From: JAVXGM01 sp036657395
GTDB lineage: Bacteria; Bacillota; Clostridia; Peptostreptococcales; Anaerovoracaceae
Length of the DNA stretch: 64,000 nt
Assembly: GCA_036657395.1 (NCBI GenBank)
Contig: JAVXGM010000006.1
Coordinates: forward strand, 62,001 to 126,000
Direction of reading: 5' to 3'
Shown: positions 17,028 to 25,920 of the stretch, piece after piece
How positions within the stretch are numbered: position 1 is the first letter of the stretch
Layout of the letters: each line of letters opens with the position of its first letter
Translations under genes and position numbers: made by a program
Notes under the pieces: model-generated
Database searches by the model: none
The model's input: the letters and a program-made list of their open reading frames with translations, nothing else
Told to the model about the DNA's origin: nothing

Positions 17028-18458
17028 ATGTTTACCACACTTAGAGAAGCAAAATTATTCATTGAAGAGAAAAAGATTAAAATGGTAGATTTTATGATGA
17101 TTGACCTGAATGGACGATGGAGACATTTAACCATTCCTGCGGACAGATTTACAGAAGCCACATTAAAGAATGGTATAGGATTTGACGGCAGTAACTACGG
17201 GTTTGCACCAGTAGAAAAGAGCGATATGGTATTTATTCCAGACCTAACATCCTCATATATAGATCCTTTTATGGAGATACCGACTTTAGCTATGATAGGC
17301 GATGTGTACGTAATCGACTTGCCGGAAAACAGGCGTTTTGATCAAGACCCAAGAAATGTTGCCAAACATGCAGAGATGTTTCTAAAGGATTCAGGCATCG
17401 CAGATGAAATGAGGATTGGACCCGAATTTGAATTCCACGTATTTGACCATGTTAGCTATTCAACCAAGCCTAATCAATCTAGTTTCACTATTGATACAGA
17501 ACAGGCGGAATGGAATACAGATAACAGCGAATATAACTTAGGATATAAAATGCCTCATAAAGGTGGGTACCACATGGCACCTCCTCAAGACATACTATAC
17601 GATTTTAGAAGCACAGTTTGCATGCTTATGGAAGATCAGGGCATAAAGGTAAAATACCACCACCATGAAGTTGGAGGACCCGGACAGCTTGAAATAGAGG
17701 TTGAGTTCGGTGGGATTGCAGAAATGGCAGACAAGACTATGATGACAAAATATCTTGTTAAAAATCAAGCTATCGCTGAAGGCAAAACTGCCACATTTAT
17801 GCCTAAGCCAGTTTTTGACGAAGCAGGAAACGGTATGCACGTTCACATGCAGCTACTTAAAGAAGGGAAACCTTTGTTCTATGATGCAGATGGCTATTCA
17901 CAGCTATCACAAGAAGCCTTATATTTCATAGGTGGAATCCTAAAGCATATTAGAGCTTTATGTGCGTTTACAAACCCAAGCACCAATTCATATAAAAGGT
18001 TGGTACCTGGCTATGAAGCACCAGTTACTATAGGATTTGCAACAGCCAACAGAAGCTCGGTTATTCGTATCCCAGCTTATGCAAAAGACCCAGACCAAAA
18101 GCGGTTTGAAGTTAGAAATCCTGATGGCACATGTAACCCATACTATGCTTACTCAGCAATATTAATGGCTGGATGCGATGGAATTAAAAATAAGATTGAT
18201 CCAGTAGAAGAGGGCTTTGGCCCTTATGATTTCAACTTATTTGAACTTACTGACGAAGAAAAGAAGAATATTAAAAATTTGCCATTTAGTTTAGATGAGG
18301 CACTGGATGCATTGGAAGAGGATCACGAATTCCTAACTAAAGGAAATGTGTTCCCCAAAAAGCTAATTGAAATTTGGCTAGAAAACAAGAGAGCAGATGC
18401 AAAAGCTCATAGCTTAAGACCAACCCCATTAGAATTTGATATGTATTACGATTTATAA
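17028..18458 (+). CDS. glnA: Glutamine synthetase, type I
   Basis: A 476-residue GSI that makes glutamine from glutamate, ammonia and ATP. Motifs include FDGSNYGFAPVEKSDM, the glutamate/metal motif RIGPEFEFHVF, GGYHMAPPQD, KYHHHEVGGPGQLEIE, NGMHVHMQL and the ATP/glutamate region NPSTNSYKRLVPGYEAP. The C-terminus (SLDEALDALEEDHEFLTKGN, EFDMYYDL) follows the GSI-beta pattern. However, the adenylylation site NLYDLP of that class reads NLFELT here, so the Tyr is Phe405. Control by adenylylation is therefore unlikely. Monocistronic: own promoter, own terminator. Confidence 0.96.
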   Translation: MFTTLREAKLFIEEKKIKMVDFMMIDLNGRWRHLTIPADRFTEATLKNGIGFDGSNYGFAPVEKSDMVFIPDLTSSYIDPFMEIPTLAMIGDVYVIDLPENRRFDQDPRNVAKHAEMFLKDSGIADEMRIGPEFEFHVFDHVSYSTKPNQSSFTIDTEQAEWNTDNSEYNLGYKMPHKGGYHMAPPQDILYDFRSTVCMLMEDQGIKVKYHHHEVGGPGQLEIEVEFGGIAEMADKTMMTKYLVKNQAIAEGKTATFMPKPVFDEAGNGMHVHMQLLKEGKPLFYDADGYSQLSQEALYFIGGILKHIRALCAFTNPSTNSYKRLVPGYEAPVTIGFATANRSSVIRIPAYAKDPDQKRFEVRNPDGTCNPYYAYSAILMAGCDGIKNKIDPVEEGFGPYDFNLFELTDEEKKNIKNLPFSLDEALDALEEDHEFLTKGNVFPKKLIEIWLENKRADAKAHSLRPTPLEFDMYYDL

Positions 18459-18471
18459 ACCCCAAAAATAG

Positions 18472-18510
18472 AAAAGCCTCCTAGGATTTTAGTTCTAGGG
18501 GGCTTTTGAT
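18472..18510. terminator. Bidirectional terminator between glnA and the crotonase gene
   Basis: AAAAGCCTCCTAGGA (18472-18486) pairs with TTCTAGGGGGCTTTT (18493-18507) with one or two G-U pairs, and both sides carry A/T runs. It separates convergent glnA and the crotonase gene. Confidence 0.85.
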
Positions 18511-18514
18511 TTAA

Positions 18515-19291
18515 TTATTTATTTTCAAATTTAGCTGGCCTTTTTTCTAGGAATGCTGTCATACCTTCAGTTTTATCAGCGGAACTAAATGGACCAGTAA
18601 AGCCTTCTACTTCTAGTACACTTGCAGCGCTCATATCAAGTCCATAGCCGACGTTGATCATCTTTTTAGTTGCAGCAATTGCAATAGGAGCCTTAGCCAT
18701 GATAGCCTTGGCAATCTTGATGCAAGTATCAATTAATTCTTCAGGAGCAACGACTTTTTCTACTAGTCCAATCCTTTGAGCTTCTTCACCACCAACCATT
18801 TCAGCAGTCATAAGCAAATATTTTGCCATGCCTTTCCCAACAAGTCTTGGCAGACGTTGAGTTCCACCAAATCCAGGAATGATACCTAGGTTTACTTCTG
18901 GTTGACCAAATTTAGCCTTTACAGAGGCAACTCTGATGTCACAAGCCATAGCTAATTCGCATCCGCCACCTAGGGCAAATCCGTTTACCGCAGCAATGAT
19001 TGGCTTCTCAACAGCTTCAATAAGGTTCATTACACTATGACCCTTAGCGATGAGAATTCTACCTTCAACAGGATTCATTTGATTCATCTGTGCAATGTCA
19101 GCTCCAGCGACAAAAGCTTTTCCTTCGCCGGTAACAATAGCAGCCTTAGCATTAGCATCTTTGTCAAGCTGATTAAAGGCATCGTATAGTTCATCTAAAA
19201 CTTGACCGTTCAGTGCATTCATAGCCTCAGGTCGGTTAATTGTAATAAAGGCTATGCCTTCTTTGATTTCATACTTAATTGTTTCGTACAT
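18515..19291 (-). CDS. Enoyl-CoA hydratase / crotonase
   Basis: A 258-residue crotonase-superfamily enzyme, most likely hydrating short-chain enoyl-CoA (crotonyl-CoA to 3-hydroxybutyryl-CoA). The signature NGFALGGGCELAMACDIR holds the first catalytic Glu, and PEVNLGIIPGFGGTQRLPRL holds the second. The oxyanion-hole region is KAFVAGADIAQM. Both acidic residues point to a hydratase rather than another crotonase activity. It stands alone, not next to thiolase or hydroxyacyl-CoA dehydrogenase genes. The AAAGGA ribosome site lies on the minus strand about 10 bases before ATG 19291. A butyrate- or amino-acid-fermentation role is inferred. Confidence 0.9.
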   Translation of the reverse strand: MYETIKYEIKEGIAFITINRPEAMNALNGQVLDELYDAFNQLDKDANAKAAIVTGEGKAFVAGADIAQMNQMNPVEGRILIAKGHSVMNLIEAVEKPIIAAVNGFALGGGCELAMACDIRVASVKAKFGQPEVNLGIIPGFGGTQRLPRLVGKGMAKYLLMTAEMVGGEEAQRIGLVEKVVAPEELIDTCIKIAKAIMAKAPIAIAATKKMINVGYGLDMSAASVLEVEGFTGPFSSADKTEGMTAFLEKRPAKFENK

Positions 19292-19399
19292 AGTAGTTCG
19301 TCCTTTCTTATGTAAGTTATAGTTAAGAATATGATAACATTTTGCGGAGTGGATTTCCAGTTATCAAATACAAATGATAAAATTTATTTTTACATTAGA

Positions 19400-19431
19400 A
19401 AAGAACGCCTGCACAAAGCGAAGCGCTCTTT
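19400..19431 (-). terminator. Terminator of gdhA
   Basis: On the minus strand AAAGAGCGC (complement of 19423-19431) pairs with GCGTTCTTT (complement of 19400-19408; one G-U), ending in a T-rich stretch. It lies about 28 bases after the gdhA stop. Confidence 0.7.
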
Positions 19432-19458
19432 AATTGTTGATAAATTATATGTTTTGGT

Positions 19459-20799
19459 TTAGATTCCCTGAGCTAGCATAGCGTCAGCAACCTTTAAGAA
19501 ACCAGCGATGTTAGCACCAGCAACTAGGTTGTAGCCGTAGCCATAATCTTCAGCGGATTTCTGACATGAATCGTGGATACCAACCATGATATCTTTAAGC
19601 TGTGCGTGAACCTGTTCAGGTGAGAATACTGTCTTTCCAGCGTTCTGTCCCATTTCGATACAAGAGCAAGCAACGCCACCAGCGTTAGCTGCTTTTGAAG
19701 GTCCAACGATAACTTTGTTATCTTGAAGGTAAGCAATTGCTTCGTTTGAAGATGACATGTTTGAACCTTCGCATACGAACTTACATCCGCTAGCAACGAT
19801 TGTCTTAGCATCATCAATCAAGATTTCGTTCTGAGTAGCACATGGGATATATAAGTCAGCCTTAACTTCCCAAGGCTTAGTCTTAGGAACAAATTTAGCA
19901 CTCTTATATTTTTCAGCATAAGGTGAGCAAATGTTCTTGCCTGAACCTCTAAGCTCTAGTAAGTAATCAACCTTTTCGCCTGAGATACCATCAGGATCGT
20001 AGATGTAGCCATCTGGACCTGAAATAGTAATAACAGTAGCGCCAAGTTCATTCAACTTAAGTGCTGTACCCCAAGTTACATTACCGAATCCTGAAATAGC
20101 AACTTTCTTGCCTTTTAGTGATTCGCCATTTGCCTTTAACATGCACTCTGCATAGTAAACGATTCCGTATCCTGTAGCTTCTGTTCTTCCGAATAGTCCA
20201 CCCCAAGTTAAACCTTTACCAGTTAATGTTCCTTCGAATCTGTTAACGATTTTCTTGTATTGTCCAAACATGTAACCGATTTCTCTTGCGCCAACTCCAA
20301 GGTCGCCAGCAGGAATGTCTGTTGAAGGACCAATATGTCTATAAAGCTCAGTCATGAATGCTTGACAGAATCTCATTACTTCAGCATCGGATTTGCCGTT
20401 AGGGTCGAAATTAGCTCCACCTTTACCACCACCGATAGGAAGACCAGTTAGACTGTTCTTTAATATCTGTTCAAAACCTAAGAACTTAATGATACCAGGG
20501 TATACGCTTGGTGCAAATCTTACTCCGCCTTTGTAAGGCCCAATTGCACTATTAAACTGATATCTATAACCCTTGTTAACCTGTACTTTACCAGCATCAT
20601 CAACCCAAGTTACCTGGAAAGTAATTCCTCTTTCAGGTTCAACTAATCTTTCAAGAATCGCTGCTTTTTCATATTCAGGATGCTTTTCAATTACTGGTCC
20701 TAGTGAATGAAGAACCTCTTCTACTGTCTGATGAAATTCAATTTCGCCAGGATTGTTCTTTTTACAATCTTCGATGCATTGTTCAATGTACTTTGCCAT
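19459..20799 (-). CDS. gdhA: Glutamate dehydrogenase
   Basis: A 446-residue hexameric Glu/Leu/Phe/Val-family dehydrogenase interconverting glutamate and 2-oxoglutarate plus ammonia. Conserved stretches include GPYKGGVRFAPSV, the active-site LPIGGGKGGANFDP with catalytic lysines, DIPAGDLGVGAREIGYM and the Rossmann motif KVAISGFGNVTWGTA. The length and the GTLTGKGLTWGGLFGRTEATGYG region fit the bacterial ~450-residue class. Whether it prefers NAD or NADP cannot be settled by eye. Start ATG 20799 has AAAGGAG upstream on the minus strand; the longer frame to 20826 has none. In amino-acid fermenters this enzyme usually works catabolically. Confidence 0.96.
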   Translation of the reverse strand: MAKYIEQCIEDCKKNNPGEIEFHQTVEEVLHSLGPVIEKHPEYEKAAILERLVEPERGITFQVTWVDDAGKVQVNKGYRYQFNSAIGPYKGGVRFAPSVYPGIIKFLGFEQILKNSLTGLPIGGGKGGANFDPNGKSDAEVMRFCQAFMTELYRHIGPSTDIPAGDLGVGAREIGYMFGQYKKIVNRFEGTLTGKGLTWGGLFGRTEATGYGIVYYAECMLKANGESLKGKKVAISGFGNVTWGTALKLNELGATVITISGPDGYIYDPDGISGEKVDYLLELRGSGKNICSPYAEKYKSAKFVPKTKPWEVKADLYIPCATQNEILIDDAKTIVASGCKFVCEGSNMSSSNEAIAYLQDNKVIVGPSKAANAGGVACSCIEMGQNAGKTVFSPEQVHAQLKDIMVGIHDSCQKSAEDYGYGYNLVAGANIAGFLKVADAMLAQGI

Positions 20800-20861
20800 T
20801 TCGTTTTCTCCTTTTTTTCTCAACAACTTAATATTAAAAAATTGACCTTTATCTACGGTTT

Positions 20862-20890
20862 AATATAGCACTTTGGGGATTTTTAGTCAA
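20862..20890 (-). promoter_or_regulatory. Predicted promoter of gdhA
   Basis: On the minus strand TTGACT (complement of 20885-20890), 17 bp, TATATT (complement of 20862-20867), about 63 bases before the gdhA ATG. It is divergent from the promoter at 20990-21018. Confidence 0.7.
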
Positions 20891-20989
20891 TATAATTCAA
20901 AGGTTCTAACAAAGTTCTAATTTTCTGAAAAATGAGCAAGAATAACAAAAACGAGAAAAATATCTTGCAGGTGAGAAAATAAGAATAAC

Positions 20990-21018
20990 TTGTAAAAGGG
21001 TGTAAAAGATAGGATAAT
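20990..21018 (+). promoter_or_regulatory. Predicted promoter of the 1620-residue-protein operon
   Basis: TTGTAA (20990-20995), 17 bp, GATAAT (21013-21018), 24 bases before the TTG start at 21043. The ribosome site GGGAGGTG sits in between. Confidence 0.6.
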
Positions 21019-21042
21019 AGTACATAAAGGGAGGTGTAGGCT

Positions 21043-24000
21043 TTGAAAAAAAAGAGCACAATGCGATTATACAAGGAGTTAGAGACCAATCTGACAGACA
21101 AACAATTTTTGAAAAATATGAAAATGACTAAAAAAGTCATGTTGATCAAATTAGAAGGGGCACGGTTGTCAGAAAAGGTTGAGAAACTAATAGGTCAAGG
21201 AGATATAACCTGCACAAGTATATTAGACATATGCAGTGAAATATTAGACGGTCTTTGTGACAGACCGCAGGTAGGCTGGTTACAGTATATATATGAATCT
21301 ACTATAGATGTATTGTTTCCTATTAATGAAGATAATAAATCTTGTGATCCTTACTTTCAAGGACGCTACTTTTATTTGGAAACATTGCGAACTTGCCTGG
21401 ATTATCAAAGAGAGAATAGGAAGTTCTTACCACTTATAGATTTAGAACTCTTAAAGGATGATGAAATACAGGATTGTAGTGCAAGAGAAGAATACTTTCA
21501 GTTTCGTACATTTATGAGAGATAATTATGTGATTGAATTCATGAAGATTGGAAAAGAGATAACGTCATTTAACACAATAGGTCACATTAGCGGAGTTCAC
21601 TATGGAGCAGTTCATATAGGAAGACAACTGGTTAAAGTAGGTGCCCCTGTGGACATTGCTTTAGTATCAGGCGCAGCAGCAGGACATGATTTGGGGAAAT
21701 ACGGATGTAGAGGATCTTCTGCTAACCGAATTCCGTATCTTCATTATTATTACACGGATCAAGTTTTAAGAAGAAACAATATGCCTTTAATTGCCCATAT
21801 TGCTAGTAATCACTCTACTTGGGATTTAGAAATTGAAAACCTTTCTGTGGAAGCGTTGGTTTTAATATATGCGGATTTCCGTGTGAAAAGTCAAAGGATA
21901 AATGGAGAGGAATTAATCCATTTTTACACATTGGAAGAGTCATTTAACATTATTCTAAACAAACTGGACAACGTAGATGATGCAAAGAGAAAAAGATATG
22001 AAAGAGTATACGCAAAATTAAAAGATTTTGAAGAATATATGGTTAGCCTTGGAGTTAGCACAAATTTTAATGTTAAAGAAATGTCAATTCCTGCCCAGAC
22101 TGATTCAGCACTTCTTCGTGGTCAGGAAGTTGTAGATAAGTTGAAGCATTTGGCTATTGAACACAACATAGATGTAATGAATCAATTTAACAGTGAGGCG
22201 GCTTTTGGCAACTTGTTAGAGGCAGCAAGAAGTGAAAAACAATGGAAGAACGTTAGGGCATACATTAATGTTCTCCGAGAATACTACACTTATATGACTG
22301 CAAAACAGACAATGATGACTTTACATTTCCTTTATGATTTACTTATGCATAAGGAAGGGGACATTCGTAGGCAGTCGGCAGATCTTATTGGAGAGATTAT
22401 TGTAAACTATGATGAAGAATATAAAAAGGAATTACCAGAAGGAGTGCAACAGACTAAGGAGGATATGGATAGCTTTCAGCTTTGGGACTTTTATTTAAAG
22501 AGAATTATTTATCCAGACCATAAGGTTACAGACCAACACAGAGGTTGGATTGGATTTTGTCTTAAATTAGTTCTTATATCAGCTCAGAAAAATTGTAGAA
22601 CGTCTGATGAAAAAGAATATTTAAGTCGTTTTTTAACCTTCTTTAAGGAAAAGGACATGGAAGATGAGACCGTATTTATATTATTAGATTCTCTCCTTAG
22701 CGTTTCTCTTAAAACTTGTACACAAAAAGAGCGACAAGAATTACTTGAGTTTTCCGCAGAGGCGGTTAAACGAGATTCCTTGGAAATAAAAATAAGCGGC
22801 CTTCGCTTCGCCAGCTATATGGTTGAAAATTATGAGACAAAGAGGCTAGACAAGTGGGCCCTAATTGTAATGGATAGAGTGGAGGATGAGGCTGCAGTCA
22901 GCGTGATTTTCCTTAAATTGAAGATAAAAAATCGGCTTGGTATCATAGACGAAAAAACAGCAGAATATGAGGATCGCCTTTACAATCAAGAACAAACAAC
23001 TTCAGATATTTTCCTGGAGAATCTCAAATTGGATACTTCATGGATTATTAAAGCTGCAAATATAGATGTGCTTTTAGATGGGGTGGAAAGCGGCCGGGTC
23101 AGGGAAGTTCTTCATGTGGCTACACATCTATCCAACTTGATAAAAGTCAGTGAACGAATCACCGTTCGTCACAGTGCCGGAAAAGGGTTGATTTCAGTAA
23201 TTAAACGTTTGCCGTTGGATCAGAGAAATGAATTGGTAATAGAGTTAACTAAGGGCCTTGAAATTGGAGAGTATCAATTTTCCAAGTACATTCCAGCATA
23301 TTTAGGAGAGGTAGCACTATATCTTCACCCTAATGAGCTAAATGAACTTATAAAAGAGTTTGGAATATTACTTGAGAGTACTAATGAGCGAGTTGTTTCT
23401 GTGACCTTGGATACTCTTGGAGAACTTATGAGTCGATATGCTAAATATAAAGATTATTTTAGTGAATTAGAGGAGGATTATGACAGGCGAAGACAGATGA
23501 TTCTAGGAATGTTGCTTAGAGGCCTTGCCAATTATAACGATATCGTCAGTGAAGAAGCATTTCGTGTTATTGGCCAATATATATTTGGCAGCCACTCATT
23601 ATCCCTTGAAGAGAAAAATCAAATATTCCAGCGAATTTACAAGAAAATGCTTACATTAATTGTAGATCAAAAAGAAGATGAGTTAATGTTTTTCACAAAT
23701 GCAGCAGCCCTTAATCATATTTACCGTTTTATTTCCGAATATAATTTGACTAAGGGACAACTCAAGTTGCCAATGTGTGATAAGATTGCATTTTTTCCAG
23801 GGACATTTGATCCATTTTCATCTAGCCATAAGGGAATCATCACTTCCATTCGAGACTTGGGGTTTGAGGTTTATTTAGCCTTAGATGAATTTTCCTGGTC
23901 TAAAAAAACCCAGCCGAGAATGATTAGGCGAAAGATTATTACTATGTCTGTGGCCGATGAAGGAAATGTATATGTTTTTCCAGATAATATACCTGTCAAT

Positions 24001-25905
24001 ATTTCAAACTCGGATGATTTGAAAAACCTAAAGGGGATTTTACCAGAAAAAGACCTTTATATCGTTGTGGGAAGCGATGTTATTGTTAATGCCTCTGCCT
24101 ATAAAGTGCCACCAGAAGAGAATTCTATTCATACACTTAATCATATTGTCTTTAGAAGAGAAAGCATAGAAGCTGGAGACGGAACTTCAAAAGATCTTAC
24201 TCAGGCGTATAAAGCAATTACTGGGAATATAGTGGAATTAACTCTTCCTGTTCATCTGGAAGATATAAGCTCTACCAGAATAAGGGAAAATATAGACTAT
24301 AACAGGGATATTTCAAACCTAATCGACCCAGTTGCTCAGAATTATATTTATGATAATAGCCTGTATCTTAGAGAATCTCAGTATAAATTAATAATGCAGG
24401 CTAAGGCTATTCATTTTGATCAGCTTGAACATAGAGGTAGTGACGTGACCGGAGAAATGACATGGAAAAATCTGAAGGACAATTGTGAGATACCAGCTTT
24501 GAAAAAATATTTAGACGATAAAAATGTTAGGAGCATATCTCTTAGAAATGGAAATGAAGATAACAAGCTTGAGGCTTTGGCAGCATTTAAACACGTAGCT
24601 ACATCCCATCTTTATGAAGAGTTTAAGAATCAGGAATTAGCTGAATATATTAGGAAAAAAACCACAGGTAAAATCATGGTAATTGGAGGGATATATTTTA
24701 ATTACCATACGTCTATTCGTGATATCGTACAGCTGATAATTACTGAAATTTTAGCCCAAGGATTGAAAGAGGACTTTACCTATGCAATATACAATCCAAT
24801 TGGAGATGGGGGGATTGATATAGAGATATATAAAACCCTAAAACGCCAAGGCTTTGAAGAAATTTTAATAGAAGGAAACAAAACAGGAATATATGAAGTG
24901 GATATGAAAAGTCCAATTTCTCTATCTCAAAACATGGATACAGTACTGAAAGATCCCTTTAATAAAAGCGAAAAGGTTGTTGGAGCGTTGGAAGGAGCCC
25001 ATGAGAATATGCAGATGGCATTGACTCAACTTTATCCAGGGAACCTGGTGTTGTCATTTAATTCAGGCGTAGTGCACCATAAGCTTGTCGACATGATTAC
25101 CAGGGCTAACAATGTGTCTAGTGAACCAGCAAAAGTACGAAAGCTGGGAGAAGATATGTGCGTACCATTTGGGAAGATTCTAAGAGGAATGGCAGTGCCA
25201 AATACAGTCACAAAGACCCTACACACAGAGAAGTACTTCAACCCTCAGCTAGATGGATTTACTATTGAGGAGTATCCATTTTATTCACCTATTAATAACC
25301 AGGTAAAAATCATTAAATCATTTAAGCGAAAGGTGATTTTAGTGGACGACTTACTCCACAAGGGATACAGAATTAAGAAGCTAGACCCTATCTTAAAGGA
25401 AAATAATATAGAGGTAAAAGAACTTATGGTAGGCCTTTTATCTGGTCAGGGAAAAGACCTGATGACCATTCAGGGAAGGGAAGTAAAGAGTGCTTACTTT
25501 ATTCCCAATTTGGCAAATTGGTTTGTAGAATCTTCATTGTATCCATTTATTGGAGGAGATGCAGTTAAACGAGAAGATGATGTGCCAGCCACATTACTTC
25601 CGTCAATAAACCTAGTTCTTCCTTACGCTGCGCCACGATTCTTAAAAGGGGCACCAAAAGAGGCTATATACAATTTTTCAATGGTTTGCCTAGAAAATGC
25701 ACGAAATATTTTTTTAGCTTTAGAGGAAGAGTATCAGAATATTTTTGAACGTCAGTTAACCTTAAAGAGACTTTCAGAAGTTGTAATCTCACCTAGGATA
25801 CCAGATGGAGGAAACTATATGAATTACGACATGAATTTGGCTCCATCAACATATTTGACTAATGCTATTGAACACATGATTCGGCTTGAAGATATTATTT
25901 TATAA
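21043..25905 (+). CDS. Giant HD / helical repeat / NadD-like / PRTase-like multidomain protein
   Basis: A 1620-residue protein that I do not recognise as a characterised family. An HD-hydrolase-like domain at about 180-290 has GVHYGAVHIG, His215-Asp216 (AAGHDLGKYG), SNHSTWD (His257) and YADFRV (Asp278). Residues ~400-900 are helical and look HEAT-like. A nucleotidyltransferase domain from ~912 has FFPGTFDPFSSSHKG (a T/HxGH-type motif ending SHKG, His929) and ISSTRIREN (1075-1083), as in NadD/CoaD enzymes. Near 1190-1260 is a weak GNAT-like stretch. A phosphoribosyltransferase-like motif, VILVDDLLHKGYRIK (Asp1435-Asp1436), stands near 1430. The start is TTG with GGGAGGTG. It leads an operon with two Rossmann/flavodoxin proteins. 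The function is unknown; chemistry on NAD or another nucleotide is inference. Confidence 0.75.
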   Translation: MKKKSTMRLYKELETNLTDKQFLKNMKMTKKVMLIKLEGARLSEKVEKLIGQGDITCTSILDICSEILDGLCDRPQVGWLQYIYESTIDVLFPINEDNKSCDPYFQGRYFYLETLRTCLDYQRENRKFLPLIDLELLKDDEIQDCSAREEYFQFRTFMRDNYVIEFMKIGKEITSFNTIGHISGVHYGAVHIGRQLVKVGAPVDIALVSGAAAGHDLGKYGCRGSSANRIPYLHYYYTDQVLRRNNMPLIAHIASNHSTWDLEIENLSVEALVLIYADFRVKSQRINGEELIHFYTLEESFNIILNKLDNVDDAKRKRYERVYAKLKDFEEYMVSLGVSTNFNVKEMSIPAQTDSALLRGQEVVDKLKHLAIEHNIDVMNQFNSEAAFGNLLEAARSEKQWKNVRAYINVLREYYTYMTAKQTMMTLHFLYDLLMHKEGDIRRQSADLIGEIIVNYDEEYKKELPEGVQQTKEDMDSFQLWDFYLKRIIYPDHKVTDQHRGWIGFCLKLVLISAQKNCRTSDEKEYLSRFLTFFKEKDMEDETVFILLDSLLSVSLKTCTQKERQELLEFSAEAVKRDSLEIKISGLRFASYMVENYETKRLDKWALIVMDRVEDEAAVSVIFLKLKIKNRLGIIDEKTAEYEDRLYNQEQTTSDIFLENLKLDTSWIIKAANIDVLLDGVESGRVREVLHVATHLSNLIKVSERITVRHSAGKGLISVIKRLPLDQRNELVIELTKGLEIGEYQFSKYIPAYLGEVALYLHPNELNELIKEFGILLESTNERVVSVTLDTLGELMSRYAKYKDYFSELEEDYDRRRQMILGMLLRGLANYNDIVSEEAFRVIGQYIFGSHSLSLEEKNQIFQRIYKKMLTLIVDQKEDELMFFTNAAALNHIYRFISEYNLTKGQLKLPMCDKIAFFPGTFDPFSSSHKGIITSIRDLGFEVYLALDEFSWSKKTQPRMIRRKIITMSVADEGNVYVFPDNIPVNISNSDDLKNLKGILPEKDLYIVVGSDVIVNASAYKVPPEENSIHTLNHIVFRRESIEAGDGTSKDLTQAYKAITGNIVELTLPVHLEDISSTRIRENIDYNRDISNLIDPVAQNYIYDNSLYLRESQYKLIMQAKAIHFDQLEHRGSDVTGEMTWKNLKDNCEIPALKKYLDDKNVRSISLRNGNEDNKLEALAAFKHVATSHLYEEFKNQELAEYIRKKTTGKIMVIGGIYFNYHTSIRDIVQLIITEILAQGLKEDFTYAIYNPIGDGGIDIEIYKTLKRQGFEEILIEGNKTGIYEVDMKSPISLSQNMDTVLKDPFNKSEKVVGALEGAHENMQMALTQLYPGNLVLSFNSGVVHHKLVDMITRANNVSSEPAKVRKLGEDMCVPFGKILRGMAVPNTVTKTLHTEKYFNPQLDGFTIEEYPFYSPINNQVKIIKSFKRKVILVDDLLHKGYRIKKLDPILKENNIEVKELMVGLLSGQGKDLMTIQGREVKSAYFIPNLANWFVESSLYPFIGGDAVKREDDVPATLLPSINLVLPYAAPRFLKGAPKEAIYNFSMVCLENARNIFLALEEEYQNIFERQLTLKRLSEVVISPRIPDGGNYMNYDMNLAPSTYLTNAIEHMIRLEDIIL

Positions 25906-25920
25906 GGAGATGAGTTAGCT

